From: Syntrophales bacterium
GTDB taxonomy: Bacteria > Desulfobacterota > Syntrophia > Syntrophales > UBA5619
Length of the DNA stretch: 8,164 bases
NCBI GenBank assembly: GCA_023229765.1
Contig: JALNYO010000064.1
Span: forward strand, 1-8,164
Direction of reading: 5' to 3'
Shown here: in pieces, positions 1-5,845 of the stretch
Numbering within the stretch: position 1 is the stretch's first letter
How the letters are laid out: the number at the start of each line of letters is the position of its first letter
The notes under the pieces: generated by a model
Told to the model about the DNA's origin: nothing
Seen by the model: only the letters and a program-made list of their open reading frames with translations
The model's database searches: none
Made by a program: the position numbers and the translations under genes

Positions 1-110
1 GGGCCTTCAGCAATTACCGGATGCTTCTGTTTGGCGCCGTGATGGTTCTCATGATGGTCTTCAGACCGCAAGGCCTTGTGCCGAACGTGCGTCGCACTTA
101 CAAATTGTGA
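1..110 (+). CDS. livM: LivM, branched-chain amino acid ABC transporter permease (C-terminal end only)
   Basis: This is the last 35 codons of an inner-membrane permease of the Liv (HAAT) importer family, read from base 3 and cut by the window edge. The visible residues are a hydrophobic helix rich in Met, Val and Leu followed by FRPQGLVP and a short basic tail (NVRRTYKL). The FRPQGL(V/I)P ending is typical of the C-terminus of LivM and LivH permeases. It precedes livG in the same direction, the usual livHMGF order, which favours LivM over LivH. The TTG TGA end forms the first copy of the tandem repeat at 105-167. The repeat unit is 21 bp, so each downstream copy restates the same stop in frame. 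The gap of 91 nt to livG is long for a liv operon, and two extra repeat copies account for 42 nt of it. Confidence 0.85.
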   Translation, partial: AFSNYRMLLFGAVMVLMMVFRPQGLVPNVRRTYKL

Positions 111-167
111 ACATTAAGCTTCGCTTTGTGAACATTAAGCTTCGCTTTGTGAACATTAAGCTTCGCT
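105..167. repeat. Three perfect 21-bp tandem repeats across the livM stop codon
   Basis: Copies lie at 105-125, 126-146 and 147-167 with no mismatches. The unit begins TTGTGAACAT and ends AAGCTTCGCT, with a single T between these two blocks. The first copy includes the last livM codon and its TGA. Each unit contains the palindrome AAGCTT. There are no spacers, so this is not a CRISPR. Perfect identity suggests recent expansion by slippage or unequal crossing-over, or an assembly artefact. Its function is unknown. Confidence 0.95.
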
Positions 168-201
168 TTCAGGGCGCCTGAGAAATCAGATACATGATTC
201 C

Positions 202-996
202 ATGAAAAATATGCTGGAAATTAACAATCTGTCGATGGTTTTTGGCGGCTTGCGGGCTGTCGGCGGGGTCGATCTGAATGTCGGGCAAAAAGAGATTGTG
301 GCCCTGATCGGACCAAACGGCGCCGGCAAAACGACGCTGTTTAACTGCATTACCGGAATTTACGTTCCCACCGAGGGCGAGATATTTGTCGTTCCGCCGG
401 GAAACGAGAAAAAGAAAATCAACGGGATCAAGATAAACAAGGCGACTGAGCTTGGCATTGCCAGGACATTCCAGAATATACGCCTCTTTCCCAATATGAC
501 GGCGCTGGAAAACGTCATGATCGGTCGCCACTGCCGCTCCCGAGCCGGGGTCTTCGGCGCCGTTATTCGGGATTCATCTACAAAGCGTGAGGAGCAGGAG
601 ATCGTGGATTATAGTTATCATGTGCTTGTCAAAGTAGGACTTGCCGAGCAGGTCAATGAAATGGCAAAAAATCTTCCTTACGGTGCCCAGCGACGTCTGG
701 AAATAGCGCGAGCCGTGGCCACGGAACCTTTTCTTCTGCTCCTGGATGAACCGGCGGCCGGCATGAATCCCAGTGAAACCTCTGAGCTCAGGGAGCTGAT
801 CGACCGAATCAGAAACGATGAGGGAATATCCATACTGATGATTGAGCACGACATGAAGATGGTTATGGGCATTTCGGACCGGATTTTTGTTCTCGATTAC
901 GGTGAAAAAATTGCCGAGGGAACCCCGGAAGAGATACAAAAAAATCCGGTAGTCATTAAAGCTTACCTGGGAGAGGACTTCAGCGTAAATGCTTGA
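202..996 (+). CDS. livG: LivG, branched-chain amino acid ABC transporter ATP-binding protein
   Basis: This 264-residue cytoplasmic ATPase would couple ATP hydrolysis to uptake of leucine/isoleucine/valine-like or other small carboxylic substrates through the LivHM permease. The domain is complete: Walker A GPNGAGKTT (37-45), Q-loop in ARTFQNIRLFP (Gln91), signature LPYGAQRRLEIARA (158-171), Walker B LLLLDEPAAG (178-187) and the switch His in IEHDM (His216). The YGAQR signature in place of LSGGQ, and the insert between Walker A and the Q-loop, are characteristic of LivG rather than LivF. Length is normal for the family. The start is taken at ATG 202. A second ATG at 211 is possible and neither has a strong Shine-Dalgarno, so translation may depend on coupling to livM. 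The stop overlaps livF by 8 nt. Confidence 0.95.
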   Translation: MKNMLEINNLSMVFGGLRAVGGVDLNVGQKEIVALIGPNGAGKTTLFNCITGIYVPTEGEIFVVPPGNEKKKINGIKINKATELGIARTFQNIRLFPNMTALENVMIGRHCRSRAGVFGAVIRDSSTKREEQEIVDYSYHVLVKVGLAEQVNEMAKNLPYGAQRRLEIARAVATEPFLLLLDEPAAGMNPSETSELRELIDRIRNDEGISILMIEHDMKMVMGISDRIFVLDYGEKIAEGTPEEIQKNPVVIKAYLGEDFSVNA

Positions 997-1696
997 GATA
1001 CTGAATATCGAAACCTGCTACGGCAATATAAAGGCGCTCAAGGGCGTTTCTTTTTCCGTTGCCGAGGGGGAGATTATAACCATGATCGGGGCGAACGGCG
1101 CCGGAAAATCGACAACGCTGATGACGATTTGCGGAATAGTTCCCGCTCGCAGCGGCGATATAATATTTCAGGGCAAATCCATCCGTTCGCTGGAACCCAA
1201 TGTAATCGTCTCGCTCGGCATCTCCCAGGTTCCGGAGGGACGGCGGATTTTCCCAATGATGACCGTCGCGGAAAATCTGGATATGGGCGCCTTTCTCCGA
1301 AAAGATAAGGCGGGGATCGCAAGCGATCTGGAATATGTGTTTACGCTGTTTCCGATTCTCAAAAAAAGAATTCACCAGAAGGGGGGAACGCTCAGCGGCG
1401 GCGAACAGCAAATGCTGGCCATTTCCCGCGCCCTGATGGCAAGGCCCCGCCTGCTGCTGCTCGACGAGCCCTCCCTGGGACTCGCGCCGCTGGTCGTGCG
1501 CCAGATATTTGAAATGATCAAGAAGGTAAACTCCGAAAACAAGATGACGATTCTGCTCGTGGAACAGAACGCGTTCATGGCCCTCAAAATAGCCCACCGC
1601 GGCTATGTGATGGAAAACGGGACCATAACCATGGAAGGGGCTGCCTCCGACCTGCTTAAGGATGAGAAAATAAAGAAGGCCTATCTTGGCTTATAG
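989..1696 (+). CDS. livF: LivF, branched-chain amino acid ABC transporter ATP-binding protein
   Basis: This 235-residue protein is the second ATPase of the Liv importer, expected to pair with LivG as a heterodimer under the LivHM permease. Motifs are Walker A GANGAGKST (34-42), Q-loop Gln80 in GISQVPEGRRIFPMMT, canonical signature LSGGEQQ (135-141), Walker B LLLLDEPSLG (155-164), and VEQNA with Gln193 at the switch position. Gln in place of the usual switch His is the LivF norm. The C-terminal KKAYLGL is the usual LivF ending. The start at ATG 989 lies inside the end of livG (8-nt overlap) with GGGAGAGGA at 969-977, pointing to translational coupling. It is the last gene of this operon, and the next gene converges on it. 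Transport substrate cannot be read from ATPases. Homologous systems import aliphatic amino acids and also other organic acids. Confidence 0.95.
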   Translation: MLEILNIETCYGNIKALKGVSFSVAEGEIITMIGANGAGKSTTLMTICGIVPARSGDIIFQGKSIRSLEPNVIVSLGISQVPEGRRIFPMMTVAENLDMGAFLRKDKAGIASDLEYVFTLFPILKKRIHQKGGTLSGGEQQMLAISRALMARPRLLLLDEPSLGLAPLVVRQIFEMIKKVNSENKMTILLVEQNAFMALKIAHRGYVMENGTITMEGAASDLLKDEKIKKAYLGL

Positions 1697-1741
1697 AAAT
1701 ACGAAAACAGCGTTGCAGAAAGTTGCCAGCAAATGGGAGCC

Positions 1742-1771
1742 GTCGTCCGGGAACAGGGAACCCCGGGCGAC
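1742..1771. terminator. GC-rich hairpin between converging livF and ligase genes (possible terminator)
   Basis: Arms 1742-1751 (GTCGTCCGGG) and 1762-1771 (CCCGGGCGAC) pair over 10 bp with a single G-U wobble around a 10-nt loop. It lies 46 nt past the livF stop and 20 nt past the ligase stop, so it could serve both transcripts. No T-run follows directly on either strand. The nearest T6 on the plus strand (1794-1799) is more than 20 nt away, inside the ligase 3' end. A standard Rho-independent terminator is therefore not demonstrated. Confidence 0.45.
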
Positions 1772-1790
1772 AACTCCTTAGGGGGCTGGT

Positions 1791-3194
1791 CTATTTTTTG
1801 CCTGTTATCTCGTCGTACAGATTGCGCTTGTCGATGACGCGTTTTGCCTTGAACTCCGTCCGCTCCAGACTGCCTGGCTCCATAAGCTGAACGATGGCCC
1901 TCAGCCCCCGCTTCTTCAGCTCCCTGGAAAGCAGCTCTTTGAGTTCAGGGGCGATTGACGGGTCTGTCTGTTGCCCTCGCTCTGCCTGAACGATCATTTC
2001 ATCCATGGTCTCTTCCCGGGTGATGACGATGCGGAACTCATCGCCGAATCCGGCGATTCCGCGGATGACATTTTCAATCGCGCTGGGATAGACATTTTCT
2101 CCCCTTATTACAAACATGTCGTCCGCCCGTCCGTAGATTCCCCGGGGCAGCCGGGGATAGGTGCGTCCGCAGGGACAGGGATCGTTCTCCCAGATAGAGA
2201 CATCCCCGGCCCAGAAGCGGATCATCGGCTGCGAGTTCCTTTCGAGATGGGTGTAAACAATGGCCCCCTCCTGACCGTAGGGCACCCGGCGATGGGTTTG
2301 GCGATCCACCAGCTCCGTGTAAACTATATCCTGCCAGAAGTGCATTCCCTGTCTGTGGGCGCACTCTCCGTTGGTCATCCAGGGCGCCATCTCGGCGGTC
2401 GAGCCGCTGTCGATGCAGATTCCCCCGTAGGTTTCCTCGATGCGTTTTCTCGTGGAGGGCACGCCCGCTCCAGGTTCGCCGGAGAAAAAGAGGATGCGGA
2501 ATCCGAAATCCCGCGGGTCAATTCCCATCTCTCGAGCCTTTTCCGCGAGGTAAAGGCTGTAGGAAGGCGTTCCGTAGAAAACGGTGGGCTTTACCTCCTT
2601 CATCCATTCGATGCCCCGCTCCGACTGGCCGGGAACTCCGGCGCCGAACGGAAAGGCGGTGGCGCCGATACGTTCCGCCCCGAGCAGCGCCCCCCAGCTT
2701 CCCCAGTAGAGGCTGAAAAAGGAACCGATGAAGACTGTATCATCCGGGCGCACCCCGAACCCCCACATAATTCGTGCGTGGGCCTCGGCGATGCGCTCCA
2801 TGTCGCCCCGGCTTATCCCGAAGGCGGTTGGTCTCCCCGTTGTTCCAGAGGTTCCCTGAATGCGGGCCAGTTCGCGCGCAGGGACGCACAGATTGCTGCC
2901 GAACGGGGGATGGTCGGCCTGATCGCGACGGATTTCGTCTTTCGTAACACAGGGGATGTTGTCAAAGTCCTCCAGAGAGTTAATATCCTTGGGGTGAATT
3001 CCCGCCTTGTCCCATTTATTCCGGTAAAAAGGGGAGTTCTCGTAGGCGTAGGATAGCTGCGCCTGAAGTTTGGGAAGAATAATCTGCACTTCCCGCTCTT
3101 CCGGGTCCATCGTCTCCAGAGTCCGGTTCCAGTAAGGTTCGTCCGACGCCGGGAGATAGGAGCGATCGTATATGGGTGGCCACAGTTTGCTCAT
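1791..3194 (-). CDS. PaaK-like acyl/aryl-CoA ligase (phenylacetate-CoA ligase family, AMP-forming)
   Basis: This 467-residue protein of the ANL superfamily is expected to activate a carboxylic acid with ATP to an acyl-adenylate and transfer it to CoA in the cytoplasm. It shows the nucleotide-binding loop SGTTGRPT (116-123), GSTAEMAPW (264-272), RFWAGDVS with the ribose-contacting Asp331, a CPCGR cluster (340-344), the A8 motif GRADDMFVIRGENVYPSAIE (355-374) and a C-terminal EFKAKRVIDKR (447-457) carrying the likely A10 lysine. The order and the CPCGR segment are those of PaaK and its relatives (including proteins once called coenzyme F390 synthetases and 2-hydroxyisobutyrate-CoA ligase). It is slightly longer than typical PaaK (about 430-440 residues). 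ATG 3194 has GGAGG at 3205-3209, a 10-nt spacing. It lies 27 nt after the B12 subunit and is third in the mutase operon. This suggests it makes the mutase substrate, though the acid is unknown. Confidence 0.88.
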   Translation of the reverse strand: MSKLWPPIYDRSYLPASDEPYWNRTLETMDPEEREVQIILPKLQAQLSYAYENSPFYRNKWDKAGIHPKDINSLEDFDNIPCVTKDEIRRDQADHPPFGSNLCVPARELARIQGTSGTTGRPTAFGISRGDMERIAEAHARIMWGFGVRPDDTVFIGSFFSLYWGSWGALLGAERIGATAFPFGAGVPGQSERGIEWMKEVKPTVFYGTPSYSLYLAEKAREMGIDPRDFGFRILFFSGEPGAGVPSTRKRIEETYGGICIDSGSTAEMAPWMTNGECAHRQGMHFWQDIVYTELVDRQTHRRVPYGQEGAIVYTHLERNSQPMIRFWAGDVSIWENDPCPCGRTYPRLPRGIYGRADDMFVIRGENVYPSAIENVIRGIAGFGDEFRIVITREETMDEMIVQAERGQQTDPSIAPELKELLSRELKKRGLRAIVQLMEPGSLERTEFKAKRVIDKRNLYDEITGKK

Positions 3195-3221
3195 ATGATA
3201 TTTACCTCCATTTATGATTGT

Positions 3222-3638
3222 TCAAATAGTCAAACCTGACGTTTTCGCCGCCACCATTTCCTCGATGGAACGGACGATCTCCTCCCGTGTTGCCCCCGGG
3301 GTGAAGACGGCGTCGAAACCTATTTCCTTTAGGCGGATCGTATCGTCCGGCGGGAAGACACCGCCGATGACAAACGTTACGTTGTTTTCGAGGTGCTCCT
3401 TACGGGCAGCTTCGAGCAGCGGTTTGCCAAGGGTTATATGGGCGCCGCCGAGGGAGCTTACCCCGATGACGTCAACATCTTCCTGAATGGCCGTCTGGAC
3501 AATTTCTCCGGGGAGGGAGTTGCCGATATAGATGATCTCCATGCCGGCGTCGCCGAGTTCTTTTGCTACGGTGATGATCCCCCGATTATGAACATCCAGC
3601 CCCAGTTTCGCCAACAGTACCTTGATTTTCTTTGCCAC
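3222..3638 (-). CDS. B12-binding small subunit of acyl-CoA mutase (methylmalonyl-CoA mutase C-terminal-domain type)
   Basis: This 138-residue Rossmann-like domain should carry adenosylcobalamin for the large subunit encoded just upstream. The cobalamin motifs are present in order: DVHNRG (15-20) supplying the lower axial ligand His17, VSSLGGAH (60-67), and FVIGG (GG at 92-93), followed by FDAVFTPG. Relatives usually read DGHDRG. The Gly-to-Val and Asp-to-Asn changes leave the DxHxxG core intact. The start is put at GTG 3636-3638 because the double purine-rich site GGAGAAGGAGAAGG (3647-3660) lies 8 nt upstream and the resulting N-terminus (MAKKIKVLLAKLGLD) matches the usual length of about 135 residues. 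An in-frame ATG at 3722 would add 28 residues with no family likeness. It lies 124 nt after the mutase stop and 27 nt before the ligase. Which acyl-CoA is used depends on the partner. Confidence 0.9.
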   Translation of the reverse strand: MAKKIKVLLAKLGLDVHNRGIITVAKELGDAGMEIIYIGNSLPGEIVQTAIQEDVDVIGVSSLGGAHITLGKPLLEAARKEHLENNVTFVIGGVFPPDDTIRLKEIGFDAVFTPGATREEIVRSIEEMVAAKTSGLTI

Positions 3639-3646
3639 AGTCGTTA

Positions 3647-3660
3647 CCTTCTCCTTCTCC
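3647..3660 (-). promoter_or_regulatory. Double ribosome binding site deciding the small-subunit start
   Basis: Read on the minus strand this is GGAGAAGGAGAAGG, two adjacent Shine-Dalgarno-like elements, with 8 nt between its end and GTG 3638. No comparable site precedes ATG 3722. It supports the short GTG-started form and strong independent translation of the B12 subunit. Confidence 0.75.
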
Positions 3661-3762
3661 CGCAGCTTCACAGGCGGTAATGCGCAGTTTGTCGTCAAAC
3701 CCGGCATGCTTTTGATAAACATGCATTTCCACTATTGAAAACAATTTCCGTATGTGTCTTTT

Positions 3763-5523
3763 TCACCAGAGGGCCGGCGGTTTCCACAGGCCGAACGATT
3801 GCTTGAACACCTTGAACAGTTCTCCCTCGGTACAGCGGGCGCGAGCGCAGGCGACACTGAAAGGAAGGATGTTTTTCCCCGTTCGGCATGCCTCCCCGAG
3901 GGCAAGAAGGGAGCTTTCCACTCGGGAATTGTCCCGGCTGAGCCGGAGCTTCGCCAGCCGCTCTCGCTGCTGCTGCTCCACACCTTCGGGATAACTGAAC
4001 ACGTTGATCGGAGGCGGCGCCGACTCGGACTTGTACCGGTTGTAGGCGACTATTTTTATCTCCCCCTGCTCGATATCCCGCTGCTGGTTGGTGAAATACG
4101 TTGATATTTTCCGATGAAGTTGACCGGATTCGATCGCGGATACGTATCCTCCCAGCAGCTCGATCTCATCCACCTCGTCAAGTATTCGCCGTTCGATGTC
4201 GTCAGTCAGGCTTTCGACGTAATATGAACCTCCGAGCGGGTCAACCACATCGGTAATCCCGGTTTCCTCCTGTAGTATTTGCTGGGTTCTCAGCGACAGC
4301 AGCGCTGCTTCGGCTGTTGGGACTGAGTATGCCTCGTCGTAGGAATCAACATGCAAAGACTGGGCGCCTCCCAGTATGGCGGAAAGGGCATGGTAGGCCG
4401 CCCGGATGATATTGTTGAGGGGCTCCTGCTGAATGAGAGAGACGCCAGAGGTCTGGACATGGCAGCGCATCCACATCGAACGGGGATTTTTCGCTCCGAA
4501 GCGATGCTTGAGAATCTTGTACCAAAGCCGGCGAACAGCCCGGAGTCTGGCCGCTTCTTCAAAGAAATCGCTCGCCGGGGACCAGAAAAAGGCGAGGCGA
4601 TCCGCAACTGAATCAACGTCGTATCCCCGTCTTATCATTTCTGTGAGCGTGGCGATGCCATTGGCAACCGCTACGGCCATCTCGGTTACGCCGGAGGTTC
4701 CGAACTCGCGGAGGTTATACCCATTGATGGTGATGAAGTTCCACTGTGGCACTTCTTTCCGGATGAATTCAATATTGTCGCACTGAATCCGGAAGACGTC
4801 CCGCGGCGCGAGGAATTCGGCGCCGCTGCGGATCAGCTCTTCAAGGGATGTGTCATTCTGGACGCTCCCCCGCAGCTTGTCCCAAGGGATGCCGCGTTCT
4901 TCGGCAAGCGCCAAGTACATGGGGAACAAAATGGCGGTGTTCGAGGGATAATGGGTGACAATGGAAGCGGTTATTTCGTCCAGTGGAATATCTTTGAAAA
5001 GAAGATCCATGTCGTCCACGGAATCAATGCAAACCCCGGACATCCCCACCTGTCCCAGGGAGAGGGGATCGTCGGAGTCGTACATCTGGATTGTGGGAAT
5101 ATCGAAAAGGATGCTCAGACCAGTTGCTCCGTGCTCCAGCATGAATTTCATCCGTTCGTTCGTATCTTCCGGGGAGCCGAAGCCGGTAAGCTGTCGCATG
5201 GTGAATTCCCTGCCGCGGTACATGTTGGCGTGGATTCCCCGGGTAAATGGCGCCTGCCCCGAATAGCCGACATCCTCCAGGTAGTCGAAATCGGGATGGG
5301 AAAGAGGGGTGTAGAGCATTTCCCTCGGGATGTCCGATCCCAGAACCGTCCGGGGAGTCTTCAGCCATTCCTTGCGATCCTTTTCCCGTACCGTCGAGTG
5401 CATCCATTCGTCAAATCTTCGGCGCATGGCCTCAATGGCGGCTGGATTATACAGCGGCGTTTTCTTTTGTGAAGCTGTTTTTTCAGCAAGAATCTCCTTG
5501 GTTGTTTTTTCCCGTTCTTTCAT
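3763..5523 (-). CDS. Acyl-CoA mutase large (catalytic) subunit, coenzyme-B12 dependent, substrate unknown
   Basis: This 586-residue TIM-barrel subunit belongs to the methylmalonyl-CoA mutase superfamily and lacks its own B12 domain, as in the two-subunit Icm and Hcm enzymes. Family landmarks run along its length: FTRG then MYRGREFTMRQLTGFG (about 94-116), YDSDDP (148-153), VQND (221-224), RLAFF with Arg309, HVQTSG (Gln357), GGAQSLH (385-391), DPLGGSYYVE (428-437) and a C-terminus of the HcmA kind. Aligned by eye to P. shermanii MCM, Tyr89 is Leu112, Arg207 is Arg232 and His244 is Asn270. Hcm Asp117 is Leu139. Methylmalonyl-, isobutyryl- and 2-hydroxyisobutyryl-CoA mutase are thus all poor fits. 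The start at ATG 5523 has AAGGAG 9 nt upstream. ATG 5529, two codons earlier, has only 3 nt spacing. It is first in an operon with the B12 subunit and CoA ligase. No MeaB-type chaperone is in view. Confidence 0.92.
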   Translation of the reverse strand: MKEREKTTKEILAEKTASQKKTPLYNPAAIEAMRRRFDEWMHSTVREKDRKEWLKTPRTVLGSDIPREMLYTPLSHPDFDYLEDVGYSGQAPFTRGIHANMYRGREFTMRQLTGFGSPEDTNERMKFMLEHGATGLSILFDIPTIQMYDSDDPLSLGQVGMSGVCIDSVDDMDLLFKDIPLDEITASIVTHYPSNTAILFPMYLALAEERGIPWDKLRGSVQNDTSLEELIRSGAEFLAPRDVFRIQCDNIEFIRKEVPQWNFITINGYNLREFGTSGVTEMAVAVANGIATLTEMIRRGYDVDSVADRLAFFWSPASDFFEEAARLRAVRRLWYKILKHRFGAKNPRSMWMRCHVQTSGVSLIQQEPLNNIIRAAYHALSAILGGAQSLHVDSYDEAYSVPTAEAALLSLRTQQILQEETGITDVVDPLGGSYYVESLTDDIERRILDEVDEIELLGGYVSAIESGQLHRKISTYFTNQQRDIEQGEIKIVAYNRYKSESAPPPINVFSYPEGVEQQQRERLAKLRLSRDNSRVESSLLALGEACRTGKNILPFSVACARARCTEGELFKVFKQSFGLWKPPALW

Positions 5524-5532
5524 AGGCATGAT

Positions 5533-5538
5533 CTCCTT
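5533..5538 (-). promoter_or_regulatory. Ribosome binding site of the mutase large subunit
   Basis: The minus strand reads AAGGAG. It is 3 nt from ATG 5529 but 9 nt from ATG 5523, so the second ATG is the better start. The protein differs by only two residues. Confidence 0.7.
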
Positions 5539-5625
5539 ATAAAACGCACAGTCGGGTTAACTTTGGTTGCAACAGTTTCTCTATCCGCTCCCAAAAGTAA
5601 CGCCTCAGGAAGAGGACTTTTTAAT

Positions 5626-5631
5626 ATTATC
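5626..5631 (-). promoter_or_regulatory. Candidate -10 box for the mutase operon
   Basis: The minus strand reads GATAAT, five of six matches to TATAAT, about 100 nt before the mutase start. The hexamer 17 bp upstream (TGGTAA at 5649-5654) is a poor -35 and lies inside the palindromic operator. A regulator bound there would therefore occlude or control RNA polymerase. This is a by-eye call with weak support. Confidence 0.35.
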
Positions 5632-5642
5632 CGAAACAGAAT

Positions 5643-5655
5643 CTGGTATTACCAG
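5643..5655. promoter_or_regulatory. FadR/PdhR-type operator palindrome
   Basis: CTGGTATTACCAG is a perfect inverted repeat (CTGGT-ATT-ACCAG around a central base). It matches the TGGTnnnACCA core bound by FadR-subfamily GntR regulators such as PdhR. A gene for exactly this regulator subfamily is divergently encoded 191 bp away. The site overlaps the presumed -35 of the mutase operon, which fits repression relieved by an acyl-CoA or acid inducer. Binding itself is inferred. Confidence 0.6.
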
Positions 5656-5768
5656 TAATTAAAATGGAAATGTTTGTCAAGAAATAGTTATTGTTGATTG
5701 AATGACAATTATTTATAGTCAATATAAATATCAGTAATTATTTATTTTAAGTTTTAACTATGATAAAA

Positions 5769-5801
5769 TTAAGATACGTTAAGATCAAAGATTATCTTGA
5801 C
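5769..5801. repeat. Helically phased TTAAGAT repeats with an inverted arm upstream of the regulator
   Basis: TTAAGAT occurs at 5769-5775 and 5779-5785, exactly 10 bp apart. The second copy lies in GTTAAGAT (5778-5785), which pairs with ATCTTGAC (5794-5801) at 7 of 8 positions across an 8-nt loop. The inverted arm overlaps the candidate -35 of the regulator gene. It may be a second protein-binding site or a chance feature of AT-rich DNA. Confidence 0.4.
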
Positions 5802-5824
5802 GATCCCGTAAATTCTGTGGTAAT
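5797..5824 (+). promoter_or_regulatory. Candidate promoter of the GntR-SDR operon
   Basis: A TTGACG -35 (5797-5802, five of six matches) is followed after 16 bp by GGTAAT (5819-5824, four of six) as a weak -10. This would start transcription roughly 15 nt before the regulator's ATG. A TGGT half-operator (5818-5821) overlaps the -10, hinting at autoregulation. The -35 is convincing and the -10 is not. Confidence 0.35.
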
Positions 5825-5845
5825 GTTTATTAACAAAGGTGAGAA

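Larger units (their letters stand above)
5530..5845. other. AT-rich divergent intergenic control region
   Basis: These 316 bases separate the divergent mutase and regulator operons. The segment 5621-5800 is strongly AT-rich compared with the surrounding genes. It contains the operator-like palindrome at 5643-5655, a repeated CAGTAATTA (5653-5661 and 5732-5740), an AT-rich inverted repeat TAAATA/TATTTA (5725-5730 and 5739-5744) and the TTAAGAT repeats at 5769-5801. I see no gene and no B12-box/cobalamin riboswitch in it. Confidence 0.8.

Noticed and set aside
105..167. Tandem repeat as a CRISPR array
   Set aside because: Copies are directly adjacent with no unique spacers, and no cas genes are present.
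527..533. GCCACTG, a B12-box-like string
   Set aside because: It lies inside livG coding sequence with no surrounding riboswitch structure. The mutase leader contains no such box.
1971..3056. Long plus-strand open frame (361 codons) opposite the CoA ligase gene
   Set aside because: The opposite strand encodes a clear PaaK-family protein over the same span. The plus-strand translation has no recognisable motif, is rich in Gly/Pro/Arg/His as expected of an antisense shadow, and has no ribosome binding site.
5024..5472. Open frames on both strands overlapping the mutase N-terminal half
   Set aside because: They overlap conserved mutase motifs in the coding frame, have biased compositions, and show no family likeness.
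3763..5523. Naming the mutase methylmalonyl-CoA mutase or 2-hydroxyisobutyryl-CoA mutase (mutB/hcmA)
   Set aside because: Tyr89 and His244 equivalents are Leu and Asn, which argues against MCM. The Hcm-specific Asp is Leu and the Gln is Arg, which argues against Hcm. Only the superfamily is supported.
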